Source of the DNA: Bradyrhizobiaceae bacterium PARB1
Lineage (GTDB): Bacteria; Pseudomonadota; Alphaproteobacteria; Rhizobiales; Xanthobacteraceae
Direction: 5' to 3'
NCBI GenBank assembly: GCA_002256345.1
Contig: NKIY01000008.1
Coordinates: 124,001-188,000 of the forward strand
DNA: 64,000 bases
Part shown: positions 18,068-27,588 of the stretch, piece by piece
Position numbering within the stretch: the first letter of the stretch is position 1
Layout of the letters: each line of letters begins with the position of its first letter
The notes under the pieces: model-generated
Databases searched by the model: none
The model's input: only the letters and a program-made list of their open reading frames with translations
Told to the model about the DNA's origin: nothing
Position numbers and translations under genes: made by a program

Positions 18068-18174
18068 ACTTTCTCAACTTTGATTGACCGGTGGTGCTTG
18101 CGTATTGGACGATGTGCTTGTCGAAACATAACTTTCGCACCTATCGCCCGATTGATTTTCTGAATGGAGCTCGG

Positions 18175-19284
18175 ATGTCCTCGTCGCTGTTCGCCCCGCT
18201 AAAAGTCGGCCCTTTCACGCTGAGCCATCGCGTCGCCATGGCGCCGCTGACGCGCATGCGCGCGGAGAAATCATCGCTCGCCGCCCGCACGCTCAATGTC
18301 GAGTACTACGCGCAGCGCGCCAGCAAAGGCGGTCTCATCATCGCCGAAGCTTCGCAGGTGATGCCGGAAGGACAGGGCAGCCCGAACACGCCGGGCATCT
18401 ATTCGAAGGAACAGATCGCCGGCTGGAAGCAGGTGGTCGATGCGGTGCATGCGAAAGGCGGCATCATCTTCCTACAGCTCTGGCATGTCGGCCGCGCCTC
18501 CCATTCGTCGCTGCAGCCCGGCGGCAAACTCCCTGTGTCTGCCTCGGCCATCGCTATCAACGCCACGACACGCATCCCTTCCGGGGAAACCGTGCCCTAT
18601 GAGACGCCCCGCGCGCTGGAGACCGACGAGATTCCCGGCATCATCGCCGCCTATGCGCAGGCGACACGCAATGCCCGCGAGGCTGGTTTCGACGGCGTCG
18701 AGGTACACGGCGCCAATGGCTACCTTCTCGAACAGTTCCTGCAGACCCGCAGCAATCAGCGCACCGACCAATATGGCGGCTCCATCGAGAACCGCGCGCG
18801 CCTGCTGCTCGAAGTGACGAAGGCTGTGATCGATGCCTGGAGCGCCGATCGCGTCGCAGTCCGAATCTCGCCCTATGGTGTTTCCAACGATTCCGGCGAA
18901 ACCGATCCGATGCCGCTCTACAGCTATGTGGCCCGCGAACTCGACAAGCTCGGCCTCGCTTATCTGCATCTCGTCGAACCGCGCACCAGCGGCGTCGGCC
19001 GCGCCGAAGTGTTTCACGAGAATGTGCCGAAAGCCTATGAGCTGTTCCGCCCGCTCTGGAAGGGTGTGCTGGTCACCGCCGGCGGCTTCGACGGCGCTTC
19101 TGCCGAGGAAGCCGTGGCATCGGGCAATGTGGACATCATCGCCTTCGGCCGACCCTTCATCGCCAATCCGGATCTGCCGGCACGCATCAGGCTGAATGTA
19201 CCGTTCACCCCCTATAACCGCGCCACCTTCTATGGCGGCGAAGAGAAGGGCTATACGGATTATCCGTTCCATCAGGCCGTCTGA
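18175..19284 (+). CDS. Old Yellow Enzyme-type NADH:flavin oxidoreductase (NemA-like)
   Basis: FMN-dependent TIM-barrel ene-reductase of 369 aa that reduces activated C=C bonds, maleimides, nitro compounds or quinones with NAD(P)H. Family motifs: MAPLTRMRA at the flavin site, QLWHVGRASH, the substrate-binding His/Asn pair in EVHGANGYLLEQFLQTRSNQRTDQYGGS, ITVAGG-like LVTAGGFDG, and GRPFIANPDLP for phosphate binding. The ATG at 18175 has GGAG 7 nt upstream; an upstream in-frame extension to 18091 would cross the promoter. Divergent from the FdhF-like gene and followed by a second molybdoenzyme, it seems part of a reductive detoxification group. Confidence 0.92.
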   Translation: MSSSLFAPLKVGPFTLSHRVAMAPLTRMRAEKSSLAARTLNVEYYAQRASKGGLIIAEASQVMPEGQGSPNTPGIYSKEQIAGWKQVVDAVHAKGGIIFLQLWHVGRASHSSLQPGGKLPVSASAIAINATTRIPSGETVPYETPRALETDEIPGIIAAYAQATRNAREAGFDGVEVHGANGYLLEQFLQTRSNQRTDQYGGSIENRARLLLEVTKAVIDAWSADRVAVRISPYGVSNDSGETDPMPLYSYVARELDKLGLAYLHLVEPRTSGVGRAEVFHENVPKAYELFRPLWKGVLVTAGGFDGASAEEAVASGNVDIIAFGRPFIANPDLPARIRLNVPFTPYNRATFYGGEEKGYTDYPFHQAV

Positions 19285-19316
19285 TTTTGGCACGCCATTC
19301 CCGGCGGATACGCAGA

Positions 19317-19339
19317 ACCACGGCTTCCCCCGCCGTGGT
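19317..19339 (+). terminator. Hairpin between the OYE and molybdoenzyme genes
   Basis: ACCACGGC / GCCGTGGT, an 8-bp stem with a 7-nt loop, sits 32 nt after the OYE stop. The following CCTGTGTTAATTT is only weakly T-rich, so it may attenuate rather than end transcription into the next gene. Confidence 0.45.
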
Positions 19340-19358
19340 CCTGTGTTAATTTGGCGTC

Positions 19359-21446
19359 ATGAACGTCCAGTCCAAGATCGCCATCAGGCATTCCACCTGC
19401 CCGCATGACTGCCCTTCGGCCTGCGGGCTCGATATCGAGGTGATCGATGGCCGCTCGATCGGCCGGGTACGCGGCTCCAAGCAGCAGACCTACACCGCTG
19501 GCGTCGTCTGCGCGAAAGTCGCGCGCTATGCCGAGCGCATCCATCATCCCGAACGGCTGATGCATCCGATGCGCCGCACCGGGCCAAAAGGCTCAGGGCA
19601 ATTTTCACGCATCACTTGGGACGAAGCGCTCGACGAGATCGCCGCTAGGTTCAACGAGGCCGAACGCGATTTCGGCGCAGAATCCGTCTGGCCCTATTAC
19701 TATGCCGGCACCATGGGCCTGGTGATGCGCGATGGGCTCAATCGCCTCACCCATGAAAAGAAGTATTCGCGCTTCTACGGCACCATCTGTTCCACCATCG
19801 CCTGGGCCGGCTTCGCGGCCGGCACCGGAAAGATTGCCGGCGTCGATCCGCGCGAGATGGTGAAGTCGGACCTCATCGTGATCTGGGGGACCAATCCGGT
19901 CTCCACCCAGGTCAATGTAATGACCCATGCGACGAAAGCGCGGAAAGAGCGCGGGGCGAAGATCGCGGCCATCGACATCTACGACAACGACACCATGAAG
20001 CAGGCAGACATCAAGATCCTGCTCCGCCCCGGCACGGATGGCGCCTTCGCTTGCGGCGTCATGCATGTGCTGTTCCGCGACGGCTTTGCCGATCGCGCCT
20101 ATCTCGACAAATTCACCGACGCCTCGCCTGAACTGGAAGCGCATCTCGCCACGCGCACACCAGAATGGGCATCGAATATATCAGGCGTGCCGGCCGCCGA
20201 GATCGAGGCCTTTGCGCATCTGATCGGCAACACGCCGCGCAGCTTCTTCCGCCTTGGCTATGGTTTCACCCGCAGCCGCAACGGGGCTGCGCAGATGCAT
20301 GCGGCCCTCTGCATCCCAGCGGTGACCGGTGCCTGGCAGCACGAAGGCGGCGGCGCGTTCTTCAACAATGGCGCGATCTGGAAATTCGACAAGACGCTGA
20401 TCGAAGGCCTCGACGCCATCGATCCGACGGTGCGCCGCCTCGATCAATCCAGGATCGGCTGCATCCTGACCGGCGATGCGGAAGCGCTGCAGAACGGCCC
20501 GCCCGTGAAGGCGATGCTGATCCAGAACACCAATCCCGTTACCGTCGCGCCAGAACAGGCGCTGGTGCGTCAGGGCTTTGCACGCGACGACCTTTTTGTG
20601 GCGGTGCATGAGCAGTTCATGACGGAAACGGCCATGATGGCGGACCTTGTTCTTCCCGCCACCATGTTCATGGAGCACGACGACCTCTATTATGGCGGCG
20701 GCCATCAGCACATCTCCGTCGGCGCCAAGCTGATCGATGCGCCGGAAGAATGCCGCTCAAATCACGAAGTCCTGCAGGGACTTGCTGCGCGTCTCGGCGC
20801 CACCCATCGCGGTTTTGCGATGACATCGCGTGAGATCATCGACGAGACGCTGAAGGTCAGCGGACGCGGCGGCATCGACGAGCTCGAGGCCGATATCTGG
20901 CGCGACCTGCAGCCGGATTTCCGTGCCTCGCATTATCTCGACGGCTTCGCCCATGCCGATGGCAAATTCCACTTCAAGGCCGACTGGGCCAAGGTGCCGC
21001 TCGCCAATGCCGGCCTGATGGGCGCATGGGAAGACATGCCATCCTTCCCCGACCACTGGGCCGTGATTGAGGCGATCGACGAGGCGCATCCGTTCCGTCT
21101 CGCCACCAGCCCGTCGCGCAGCTTCCTGAATACGAGCTTCAATGAAACGCCGTCATCACAGGCCCGGGAGGGCGCGCCGACGGTGATGATCCATCCAGTG
21201 GACGCCGCCGATCACGGCATCGCCGATGGCGACGCCGTAACGCTCGGCAACCCACGCGGCGAGACCACGCTGACCGCACGCATCTTCGACGGCGTGCGTC
21301 GCGGTGTACTGATCGCTGAATCGATCTTCCCGAACAAATCCCATCTCGGCGGCCGCGGCATCAACATGCTCACCGGCGGCGAAGCCGTGGCGCCCTATGG
21401 CGGCGCCGCGTTTCACGACAACAAGGTGTGGATGAAGAAGGCGTAA
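19359..21446 (+). CDS. Molybdopterin-dependent oxidoreductase with N-terminal [4Fe-4S] motif
   Basis: DMSO-reductase-superfamily enzyme of 695 aa. The cluster ligands are CPHDCPSAC at residues 14-22 plus a Cys about 28 residues later (GVVCAKV). The bis-MGD domains follow: WDEALDEIA, YGTICSTIAWAG (a Cys/Ser/Thr cluster near the Mo site), WGTNPVSTQ, and the C-terminal beta barrel from ATSPSRSFLNTSF with HPVDAADHGIADGDAV. There is no Tat signal, so it is cytoplasmic. The group includes uncharacterised BisC- and thiosulfate-reductase-like proteins. It is 74 nt after the OYE gene, and electrons might come from a shared NADH-linked partner; substrate unknown. Confidence 0.87.
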   Translation: MNVQSKIAIRHSTCPHDCPSACGLDIEVIDGRSIGRVRGSKQQTYTAGVVCAKVARYAERIHHPERLMHPMRRTGPKGSGQFSRITWDEALDEIAARFNEAERDFGAESVWPYYYAGTMGLVMRDGLNRLTHEKKYSRFYGTICSTIAWAGFAAGTGKIAGVDPREMVKSDLIVIWGTNPVSTQVNVMTHATKARKERGAKIAAIDIYDNDTMKQADIKILLRPGTDGAFACGVMHVLFRDGFADRAYLDKFTDASPELEAHLATRTPEWASNISGVPAAEIEAFAHLIGNTPRSFFRLGYGFTRSRNGAAQMHAALCIPAVTGAWQHEGGGAFFNNGAIWKFDKTLIEGLDAIDPTVRRLDQSRIGCILTGDAEALQNGPPVKAMLIQNTNPVTVAPEQALVRQGFARDDLFVAVHEQFMTETAMMADLVLPATMFMEHDDLYYGGGHQHISVGAKLIDAPEECRSNHEVLQGLAARLGATHRGFAMTSREIIDETLKVSGRGGIDELEADIWRDLQPDFRASHYLDGFAHADGKFHFKADWAKVPLANAGLMGAWEDMPSFPDHWAVIEAIDEAHPFRLATSPSRSFLNTSFNETPSSQAREGAPTVMIHPVDAADHGIADGDAVTLGNPRGETTLTARIFDGVRRGVLIAESIFPNKSHLGGRGINMLTGGEAVAPYGGAAFHDNKVWMKKA

Positions 21447-21454
21447 TCACTCCC

Positions 21455-21600
21455 TGTCGTCCCGGCCTAGCACGCCGAAGGCGTGCGCGGCGCCGGGATC
21501 CATACACGCTGTCAATATGGTCAAAATACCAGCGGCGCGGGCTTTGCGAGAGCAATCACTCCTTCGGAGGGTATGGGTCCCGGCTTTCGCCGGGACGACA
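21455..21600. repeat. Dispersed repeat with TGTCGTCCCGG ends, copy 1
   Basis: The 11-nt ends TGTCGTCCCGG and CCGGGACGACA are perfect inverted repeats. Inner arms GGGATCCATA and TATGGGTCCCGG are also complementary. The 146-nt element fills the gap between two convergent genes. A second copy is at 29677-29799. Confidence 0.8.
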
Positions 21601-21602
21601 AT

Positions 21603-23246
21603 TCACCGCGCATCCTCCAGAATCATATCCGACGCCTTCTCCGCGATCATGATCACCGGAGCGTTCGTATTGCCCGACATCAGATCCGGCATGATCGACG
21701 CATCCACCACACGCAGGCCTTCGATGCCGCGCACCCGAAGACGCTGGTCCACCACCGCCCGCGCATCGCTGCCCATGCGACAAGTTGAAGTCGGGTGATA
21801 GACCGTGCTGCCGCGCTTGCGACAGAAGGCGAGCCAATCGTCATCCGTCACAGTGCCCGGACCGGGATCGACCTCCTTGGTGATGAACGGCTTCATGGCC
21901 GGCGCATTCAGGATCTTCCGCAGGATCTTGAGCCCTTCAACATTAGCTGTGCGATCGGTTTCCGTGGCCAGATAGTTGATGCGAATCTCCGGCGCCACCG
22001 AAGGATCCGCGCTCTTGATCTTGAGCGACCCGCGGCTTTCCGGACGCAGCTGACACACCGAGGCCGAGTAGCCAGAGAACGGATGCAGCTTCTCGCCCAT
22101 CTTGTCGGTGGAGAATGGCAGGAAGTGAATCTGGATATCTGGCGAGGCCATGCGCGGATCGGTCTTGAAGAAGGCGCCGGTGGTGCCGGCGGCATAGGTC
22201 AGCGGTCCCTTGCGGAACGCGGCATATTGCAGACCCATCATCATCTTGCGGACGGGATTGTTGACGAAATCATTGAGCGTGATCTTCTGCGGGCACTCCA
22301 TCACCATGCGCACCTGCATGTGATCCTGCAGATCCGCACCGACCCCGGGCGCATCGAGCAGCACATCGATGCCATGCCGCTTCAACAAATCCGCAGGGCC
22401 GACGCCGGACAGCTGCAGCAATTGCGGCGAATTATACGCGCCGCTCGACACCAGCACCTCCTTGCGTGCGAGTGCCGTCCTGATCTTGCCGTGCTGTTTG
22501 AACTGCACGCCCACGGCACGCTTGCCTTCGAAAACGAGCCGCTGCGCCGGCGCATCGGTCTCAACACGCAGATTGCCGTGACCGTTCTTCAGCGCCGGCC
22601 GCAGATAGGCGCGCGCCGTCGAGGCGCGGCGGCCGCCTTTGGTCGTGGTCTGAAACCAGCCGGCGCCCTCCTGCGTCGCACCATTGAAGTCGTTGTTCAC
22701 GGGAAGGCCGGTCTGCGCGGCGGCAGCGATAAACGCCTCCGACAGCGGATCGGGGCAGCGCGAATCCGACACCGGCAGCGGCCCGCCGACGCCATGATAC
22801 TCGTCAGACCCCCGCGCCTGATTCTCAGCTTTCTTGAAATAGGGCAGCACGTCGTCATAGCCCCAGCCGGCATTGCCGAGCTGCCGCCAGCGATCATAGT
22901 CCTCATGCTGACCGCGCACATAAAGGAGGCCGTTGATAGAGCTGGAGCCACCAAGCACTTTTCCGCGCGGCTGAAAAACCTTGCGGTCGTTGAGGCCAGG
23001 CTCCGGCTCGGTCTCATACATCCAGTTGACAGATTTCTCCTTGAACAGCTTGCCATAACCGAGCGGAACGTGGATCCAGATATTGCGATCCTGCGGGCCT
23101 GCTTCGAGCAGAAGCACCGAGTATTTGCCCGACGCCGACAGGCGATTGGCAAGCACGCAGCCGGCCGAGCCGGCACCCACGATAACGTAATCGGCCTCGA
23201 TGGCATCAGCCGACGCGCGATGCCCCGACGCAGTTGAACCGCTCAT
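21603..23246 (-). CDS. GMC-family FAD-dependent alcohol/choline-type dehydrogenase
   Basis: Glucose-methanol-choline oxidoreductase of 547 aa. ADP-binding GAGSAGCVLANRL is at residues 24-36, the acidic FAD ribose binder is in LLLEAG, and the GMC signature 1 PRGKVLGGSSSINGLLYVRG and signature 2 SSGAYNSPQLLQLSG are both clear. The catalytic histidine is in VYHPTSTCRMG; the second active-site position is Asn in MSGNTNAP, as in many alcohol-dehydrogenase members (AlkJ/BetA-like). No signal peptide. GGGGGAAAC precedes the ATG. Substrate is probably a primary alcohol, but choline cannot be excluded. Confidence 0.9.
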   Translation of the reverse strand: MSGSTASGHRASADAIEADYVIVGAGSAGCVLANRLSASGKYSVLLLEAGPQDRNIWIHVPLGYGKLFKEKSVNWMYETEPEPGLNDRKVFQPRGKVLGGSSSINGLLYVRGQHEDYDRWRQLGNAGWGYDDVLPYFKKAENQARGSDEYHGVGGPLPVSDSRCPDPLSEAFIAAAAQTGLPVNNDFNGATQEGAGWFQTTTKGGRRASTARAYLRPALKNGHGNLRVETDAPAQRLVFEGKRAVGVQFKQHGKIRTALARKEVLVSSGAYNSPQLLQLSGVGPADLLKRHGIDVLLDAPGVGADLQDHMQVRMVMECPQKITLNDFVNNPVRKMMMGLQYAAFRKGPLTYAAGTTGAFFKTDPRMASPDIQIHFLPFSTDKMGEKLHPFSGYSASVCQLRPESRGSLKIKSADPSVAPEIRINYLATETDRTANVEGLKILRKILNAPAMKPFITKEVDPGPGTVTDDDWLAFCRKRGSTVYHPTSTCRMGSDARAVVDQRLRVRGIEGLRVVDASIMPDLMSGNTNAPVIMIAEKASDMILEDAR

Positions 23247-23541
23247 GTTTCCCCCGAATGGTTTTCAGCAACTGAAAACGGAAACAGCGGGGAAGTAAAT
23301 GGGACGAAAACGGCGCATGGCCGGCATGCGCGGGGTCGCGCGTCCGGCAAGATCATCACCTTTGAAAGGTTCTTCTCCGCGTAACCAATTTGGTGACGCG
23401 CGGTTCGACTTTTGTGCGCTGCCGCGTGCATAGCCGCATGCATCATCGCGGTTAAATGACGCTTGCCCTCCCCCCGTGGCCCGGTAACAGTTTTCGGCAA
23501 TGAACCGGCGCATCGCCGGACCAACAACATGGGAAACGCCA

Positions 23542-24624
23542 GTGACCAGTACCGCCAAACTTTCCGGCCCTCTGAAGGGCACACGCATCGTCGAATTCGC
23601 CGGCATCGGCCCCGGTCCCTTCGCTTGCATGCTGCTCGCCGATATGGGCGCCGAGGTCATCACGCTGGTACGTCCCAAGCAACATCCGAAAGGTGCGTCA
23701 GCGCGCGGTCGCAAGATCGTCGAGGTCGATCTCAAGGACAAATCCAGCATCGCGCAAGTGTTGTCGCTGCTCGACGGCGCCGATGCGCTGGTCGAAGGCT
23801 ATCGCCCCGGCGTGATGGAGCGTCTCGGCCTCGGGCCCGATGTCGTGCTCGGCCGCAACAAAAAACTCGTCTATGGCCGCATGACCGGATGGGGTCAGGA
23901 AGGCCCGCTGGCGCAAGCTGCCGGCCATGACATCAACTACATTTCCATCACCGGCGCCCTTGCTGCCATCGGCGGCGCGGACAAGCCAGTGCCGCCGCTC
24001 AATCTCGTCGGCGATTTCGGTGGCGGCTCGATGTATCTGGTGATGGGCATGCTCGCCGCGATGCTGGAGGCCAACAAGTCCGGCCAGGGTCAGGTGGTGG
24101 ACGCCGCCATGTGCGACGGTGCGGCCTCGCTGATCACCATGTTCTTCGATATGACCGCGGCCGGCCGCTGGAAGGAACAGCGCGAGGCCAACATGCTCGA
24201 CGGCGGCGCGCATTTCTATGGCGTCTATGAATGCAGCTGCGGCAACTTTATCTCGATCGGCTCCATCGAACCGCAATTTTACGCGCAACTGCGCGAGCTG
24301 GCCGGCCTTGATGAGGGCTGTTTCGATGCGCAGATGGATCAGAAGCAGTGGGCTGCGCTGAAGGACAAGCTCGTCGCCGTGTTCAAGACGAAGAGCCGCG
24401 ACGAGTGGTCGAACATCATGGAAGGCACGGACGTGTGCTTTGCGCCAGTACTAACCATGTCGGAAGCCACGAAACATCCGCACATGGTCGCGCGCGAGGT
24501 CTTCATCCAGCACGACGGCGCAACGCAGCCGGGACCGGCGCCGCGCTTCTCGCGCACGCCATCAGCTGCACGGATGCCCGTGAGGGCGGAGCTGGTCGAG
24601 GCTGTGAAGAGCTGGGCGAACTAA
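23542..24624 (+). CDS. Alpha-methylacyl-CoA racemase (CaiB/BaiF superfamily)
   Basis: Acyl-CoA racemase of 360 aa that inverts the 2-methyl centre of branched acyl-CoAs for beta-oxidation. The family core is RIVEFAGIGPGPFACMLLADMGAEV. The racemase catalytic residues, not those of CoA-transferases, are present: His in GHDINY (about 129), Asp in VGDFGGGS (about 158) and Glu in FYGVYE. I start at GTG 23542, which has GGGAAA about 6 nt upstream and gives the usual 360-aa length; an ATG at 23500 in frame lacks a ribosome site. It is divergent from the GMC dehydrogenase. Confidence 0.88.
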   Translation: MTSTAKLSGPLKGTRIVEFAGIGPGPFACMLLADMGAEVITLVRPKQHPKGASARGRKIVEVDLKDKSSIAQVLSLLDGADALVEGYRPGVMERLGLGPDVVLGRNKKLVYGRMTGWGQEGPLAQAAGHDINYISITGALAAIGGADKPVPPLNLVGDFGGGSMYLVMGMLAAMLEANKSGQGQVVDAAMCDGAASLITMFFDMTAAGRWKEQREANMLDGGAHFYGVYECSCGNFISIGSIEPQFYAQLRELAGLDEGCFDAQMDQKQWAALKDKLVAVFKTKSRDEWSNIMEGTDVCFAPVLTMSEATKHPHMVAREVFIQHDGATQPGPAPRFSRTPSAARMPVRAELVEAVKSWAN

Positions 24625-24640
24625 GCGAAGGCGCTCTTAT

Positions 24641-24812
24641 CCCTCCCCGGAGCGAAACGACTGGAGAGGGTGGATCGAGGCGAGCGTTCAGCGAGCTTCG
24701 AGACGGGTGGGGTGCCTCCCCAAACGCGGACGGTGTGTGGGGAGAGACCCCACCCGTCCGGCCTTCGCCCGGCCACCCTCCCCGCGGCGGCGCTTCGCTG
24801 CTTGGGGGAGGG
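24641..24812. repeat. Intergenic palindromic repeat with CCCTCCCC ends
   Basis: The 172-nt stretch between two convergent genes begins CCCTCCCCGG and ends GGGGGAGGG. It contains GACGGGTGGGGT and ACCCCACCCGTC as inner complementary arms, plus the GTGGATCGA and CGAGACGGGT words shared with the element at 47981-48120. It looks like a dispersed Rhizobiales-type repeat that may also end transcription on both sides. Confidence 0.65.
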
Positions 24813-24820
24813 AAAGAAAA

Positions 24821-25822
24821 CTAAACCGGCAAGCCGTTCTTCTGCGCCAGCTCCTTCAGCGACACCTGCGGGCGGGCGCCGATATGCTGGATCACTTCGG
24901 CCGCCGCGAGCGCGCCGAGTTTGCCGGCATTTTCATAACCGACATTGCGCACGAGACCGAACAGGAAACCCGCCGCGAACAGATCGCCAGCGCCGGTCGT
25001 ATCCACCAGCTTCTCGATCTTGTGCGCAGGCACAGCCACCACGCCCTCGACCGAGACCACGACACAGCCCTTCTCGCTACGCGTGACGACGCCGAGCTTG
25101 ATGTCCTTGCGGAGCTCGCCGAGCGCCTTGTCGAAATCATCCGTCTCGTAGAGCGAGCTCAGCTCGGCTTCGTTCGCGAAGATGATATCGACGGTGCCAT
25201 TGCGCATCAGATCAAGGAATTCGCTGCGATAACGGCCGACGCAGAACGCGTCCGACAGCGTCAGCGCCACCTTGCGGCCGGCATCATGGGCGATTTTCGA
25301 AGCCTTGATGAAGGCTTCCTTGGCGCTGGCCGGATCCCACAGATAGCCTTCGAGATAGATATATTGCGAAGCCGCGATGGCCGCCGGATCGATATCCTCC
25401 GGTGTCAGGTCCTGTGCCGCACCGAGATAGGTATTCATGGTGCGCTCGCCATCCGGCGTCACCAGAATATAGGAGCAGCCGGTGGCCGGACCGGCCGCGG
25501 CTGGCCTGGTCTCATAGGACACGCCGGCCGAGCGGATGTCGTGGCTGTAGAGCTTTCCGATCTGGTCGTCCTTGACCTTGCCGACATAGGCGACGGTCGC
25601 GCCAAGACTGGCGAGGCCGACAATCGTATTGGCCGCGGAGCCGCCCGACATTTCGGTGGCCGGGCCCATCGCGTCATAGATCGCCTTGGCGCGGGCTTCA
25701 TCGATCAGCGCCATGCCGCCTTTGTTCATCTGATGGGCGGCCAGGAATGCGTCGTCGGTCTGCACCAGCACGTCGAAGATCGCGTTGCCGATTGCAAGCA
25801 CGTCGTATTTCGCTGAAGTCAT
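24821..25822 (-). CDS. Adenosine kinase (PfkB family)
   Basis: Ribokinase-fold enzyme of 333 aa, phosphorylating adenosine (or a related nucleoside/sugar) with ATP in purine salvage. It has the substrate-site GNAIFDVLV near residue 10, the N-terminal PfkB signature region GGSAANTIVGLASLGATVAYVGKV, the lid region, and the C-terminal signature VDTTGAGDLFAAGFLFG, with the catalytic Asp in GAGD. The ATG at 25822 gives the standard length; the frame stays open 67 codons upstream, but that part is Arg-rich, non-homologous sequence. It is divergent from murJ with 127 nt between starts. Confidence 0.88.
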   Translation of the reverse strand: MTSAKYDVLAIGNAIFDVLVQTDDAFLAAHQMNKGGMALIDEARAKAIYDAMGPATEMSGGSAANTIVGLASLGATVAYVGKVKDDQIGKLYSHDIRSAGVSYETRPAAAGPATGCSYILVTPDGERTMNTYLGAAQDLTPEDIDPAAIAASQYIYLEGYLWDPASAKEAFIKASKIAHDAGRKVALTLSDAFCVGRYRSEFLDLMRNGTVDIIFANEAELSSLYETDDFDKALGELRKDIKLGVVTRSEKGCVVVSVEGVVAVPAHKIEKLVDTTGAGDLFAAGFLFGLVRNVGYENAGKLGALAAAEVIQHIGARPQVSLKELAQKNGLPV

Positions 25823-25949
25823 TAAGATTATCCCGTTGCGGCGATTGCGGGGACGGGGCGAATGGTCTTCAACTCGCCCCGCGGCCAGATGGCTGCGACT
25901 ATCACACCCCGCCCGGCGCCAGCAAGGATGCCTCCTCCGTGACGGTTCC

Positions 25950-27497
25950 ATGATCCGCTCAATTTTGATGGTTTCCACGGGCACGCTGGCTTCGCGCCTG
26001 CTCGGCTTTCTGCGCGATGCCATGGTTGCGGCACTGCTGGGTGCAGGTGCCGTTGCGGATGCGTTTCTGGTGGCGTTTCAACTGATCAATGTGGTGCGCC
26101 GCCTGCTCACCGAGGGTGCATTGAATGCGGCGCTCATTCCGGCCTGGTCGCGCATCAATGCCCTTGAAGGCCCGGAAGCGGCTGCGGCCTTTGCGGGGCG
26201 TATTCTTTGTACCATAGGCGTTGCCGTTCTTATTGCTGCGCTCCTGATTGGCATTGCGATGCCGATGGTCATTGCGCTGGTTGCACCCGGCTTTATCGGC
26301 CAACCGACGCTGCAGCTTGCGGTCGATCATGCGCGGCTGATGCTGCCCTATCTCGCTTTCGCCGGACCGGTCACGGTGATGATGGGTCTCTACAATGCGC
26401 AAGGACGCTTTGCGCTGACGGCTTTCTCGCCGCTGCTGTTCAATGGCGCGCTGATCGCAGTCATGACGCTATTGCTGGTGTGGCCGCAGCAAGCAACCAC
26501 TGCCGCTATGGCTATGGCGGCGACCGTCGGAATCGCCGGTTTTTTGCAGCTATCGATGCTTTTGTTGCGTCAGCAGAGGGGCAGACTTGCGGCACCCTTG
26601 CGGCTGTCGCTCGATAACCAAATGCGCGATTTTCTGCGCAAGGCGCTGCCCGGAATGGTCGCCAGTTCCGGTCCGCAGCTCCTCATCGTCGGCGCCGCCA
26701 TCGTCGCCTCGACGATGCCGTCGGCCGTGTCATGGCTGTACTTCGCCAATCGCCTGATCGAACTGCCGCTGGGCATTGTCGGCACGGCGATGGGCACCGT
26801 GCTGATCCCGGAACTGACGCGCGCGGCGCGCGAGGATAATCACGCGATGATGACCCATGCGCAATCGCGCGGAATCGAACTCGCCATCGGCCTCACTTTG
26901 CCGGCAACGCTCGGATTGATCGTGTTGAGCACTCCGATCGTACGACTGTTGTTCGAACACGGCGCGTTCACCGCGCGCGATGCTGCGGCCACGGCACAGG
27001 CCATGATCTGGCTCGCGCTTGCATTGCCGGCGCATGTGTTGATCAAGGCGTTGTCGCCGGCCTTTTTCGCGCGCGAAAATACGAGAACGCCATTGATGGC
27101 GACGCTGCTCGGCCTGATCGTCGCAATAGTAGCCGCTTACTTGCTCGGCGAATCCTTCGGTGCGAGTGGCATCGCGGCGGCGATTACACTGGCGGCGTGG
27201 AGCAGCGCGATCGTGCTGATGATCCAGGGCGGTCGCTCGTTCGGCTGGGCAATCGATGCGGATGCGAGACGGCGGCTGCCCATCATCATGCTGGCGGCGC
27301 TGACGATGGGCGCGCTGCTGTGGCTGCTTGCGCAAGCGCTGCCAACTGCCGGTCACAAGCTCGGCCAGACCGCTTTGCTGGCGCTGCAGATCGCATGTGG
27401 CCTCGCGATCTATGCCGCTCCCCTGATACTGTCCGGCACGCTGCGCTGGCGGGATATCCGTGGTGCACTCAAAAAGTCTGGCGCTCCCGCCGCCTGA
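25950..27497 (+). CDS. murJ: MurJ-type lipid II flippase (MviN)
   Basis: Inner-membrane MOP-superfamily protein of 515 aa with about 14 transmembrane helices. It flips lipid II to the periplasm for peptidoglycan synthesis. The N-terminus MVSTGTLASRLLGFLRDAMVAALLG with the RxxGFxRD pattern, and AFQLINVVRRLLTEGALNAALIP in helix 2, are family signatures. LFEHGAFTARDAAATAQAM is the conserved loop near helix 9. The ATG at 25950 is chosen because it opens the first helix; the frame is open further upstream, but that sequence is basic and unlike MurJ. trpS follows after 91 nt. Confidence 0.93.
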   Translation: MIRSILMVSTGTLASRLLGFLRDAMVAALLGAGAVADAFLVAFQLINVVRRLLTEGALNAALIPAWSRINALEGPEAAAAFAGRILCTIGVAVLIAALLIGIAMPMVIALVAPGFIGQPTLQLAVDHARLMLPYLAFAGPVTVMMGLYNAQGRFALTAFSPLLFNGALIAVMTLLLVWPQQATTAAMAMAATVGIAGFLQLSMLLLRQQRGRLAAPLRLSLDNQMRDFLRKALPGMVASSGPQLLIVGAAIVASTMPSAVSWLYFANRLIELPLGIVGTAMGTVLIPELTRAAREDNHAMMTHAQSRGIELAIGLTLPATLGLIVLSTPIVRLLFEHGAFTARDAAATAQAMIWLALALPAHVLIKALSPAFFARENTRTPLMATLLGLIVAIVAAYLLGESFGASGIAAAITLAAWSSAIVLMIQGGRSFGWAIDADARRRLPIIMLAALTMGALLWLLAQALPTAGHKLGQTALLALQIACGLAIYAAPLILSGTLRWRDIRGALKKSGAPAA

Positions 27498-27588
27498 CCT
27501 TGTGACATTGGTCATGGACGCCGCGCGGCGCCTGTGGCAAGGGACGCCGCGGCCCGCATTCCACCACGGGCGTAGAAGGAACTAGGCT

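Noticed and set aside
21795-23237. 480-codon open frame opposite the GMC gene
   Set aside because: Antisense shadow of a clear GMC oxidoreductase; composition is Arg/His/Ile-rich without motifs.
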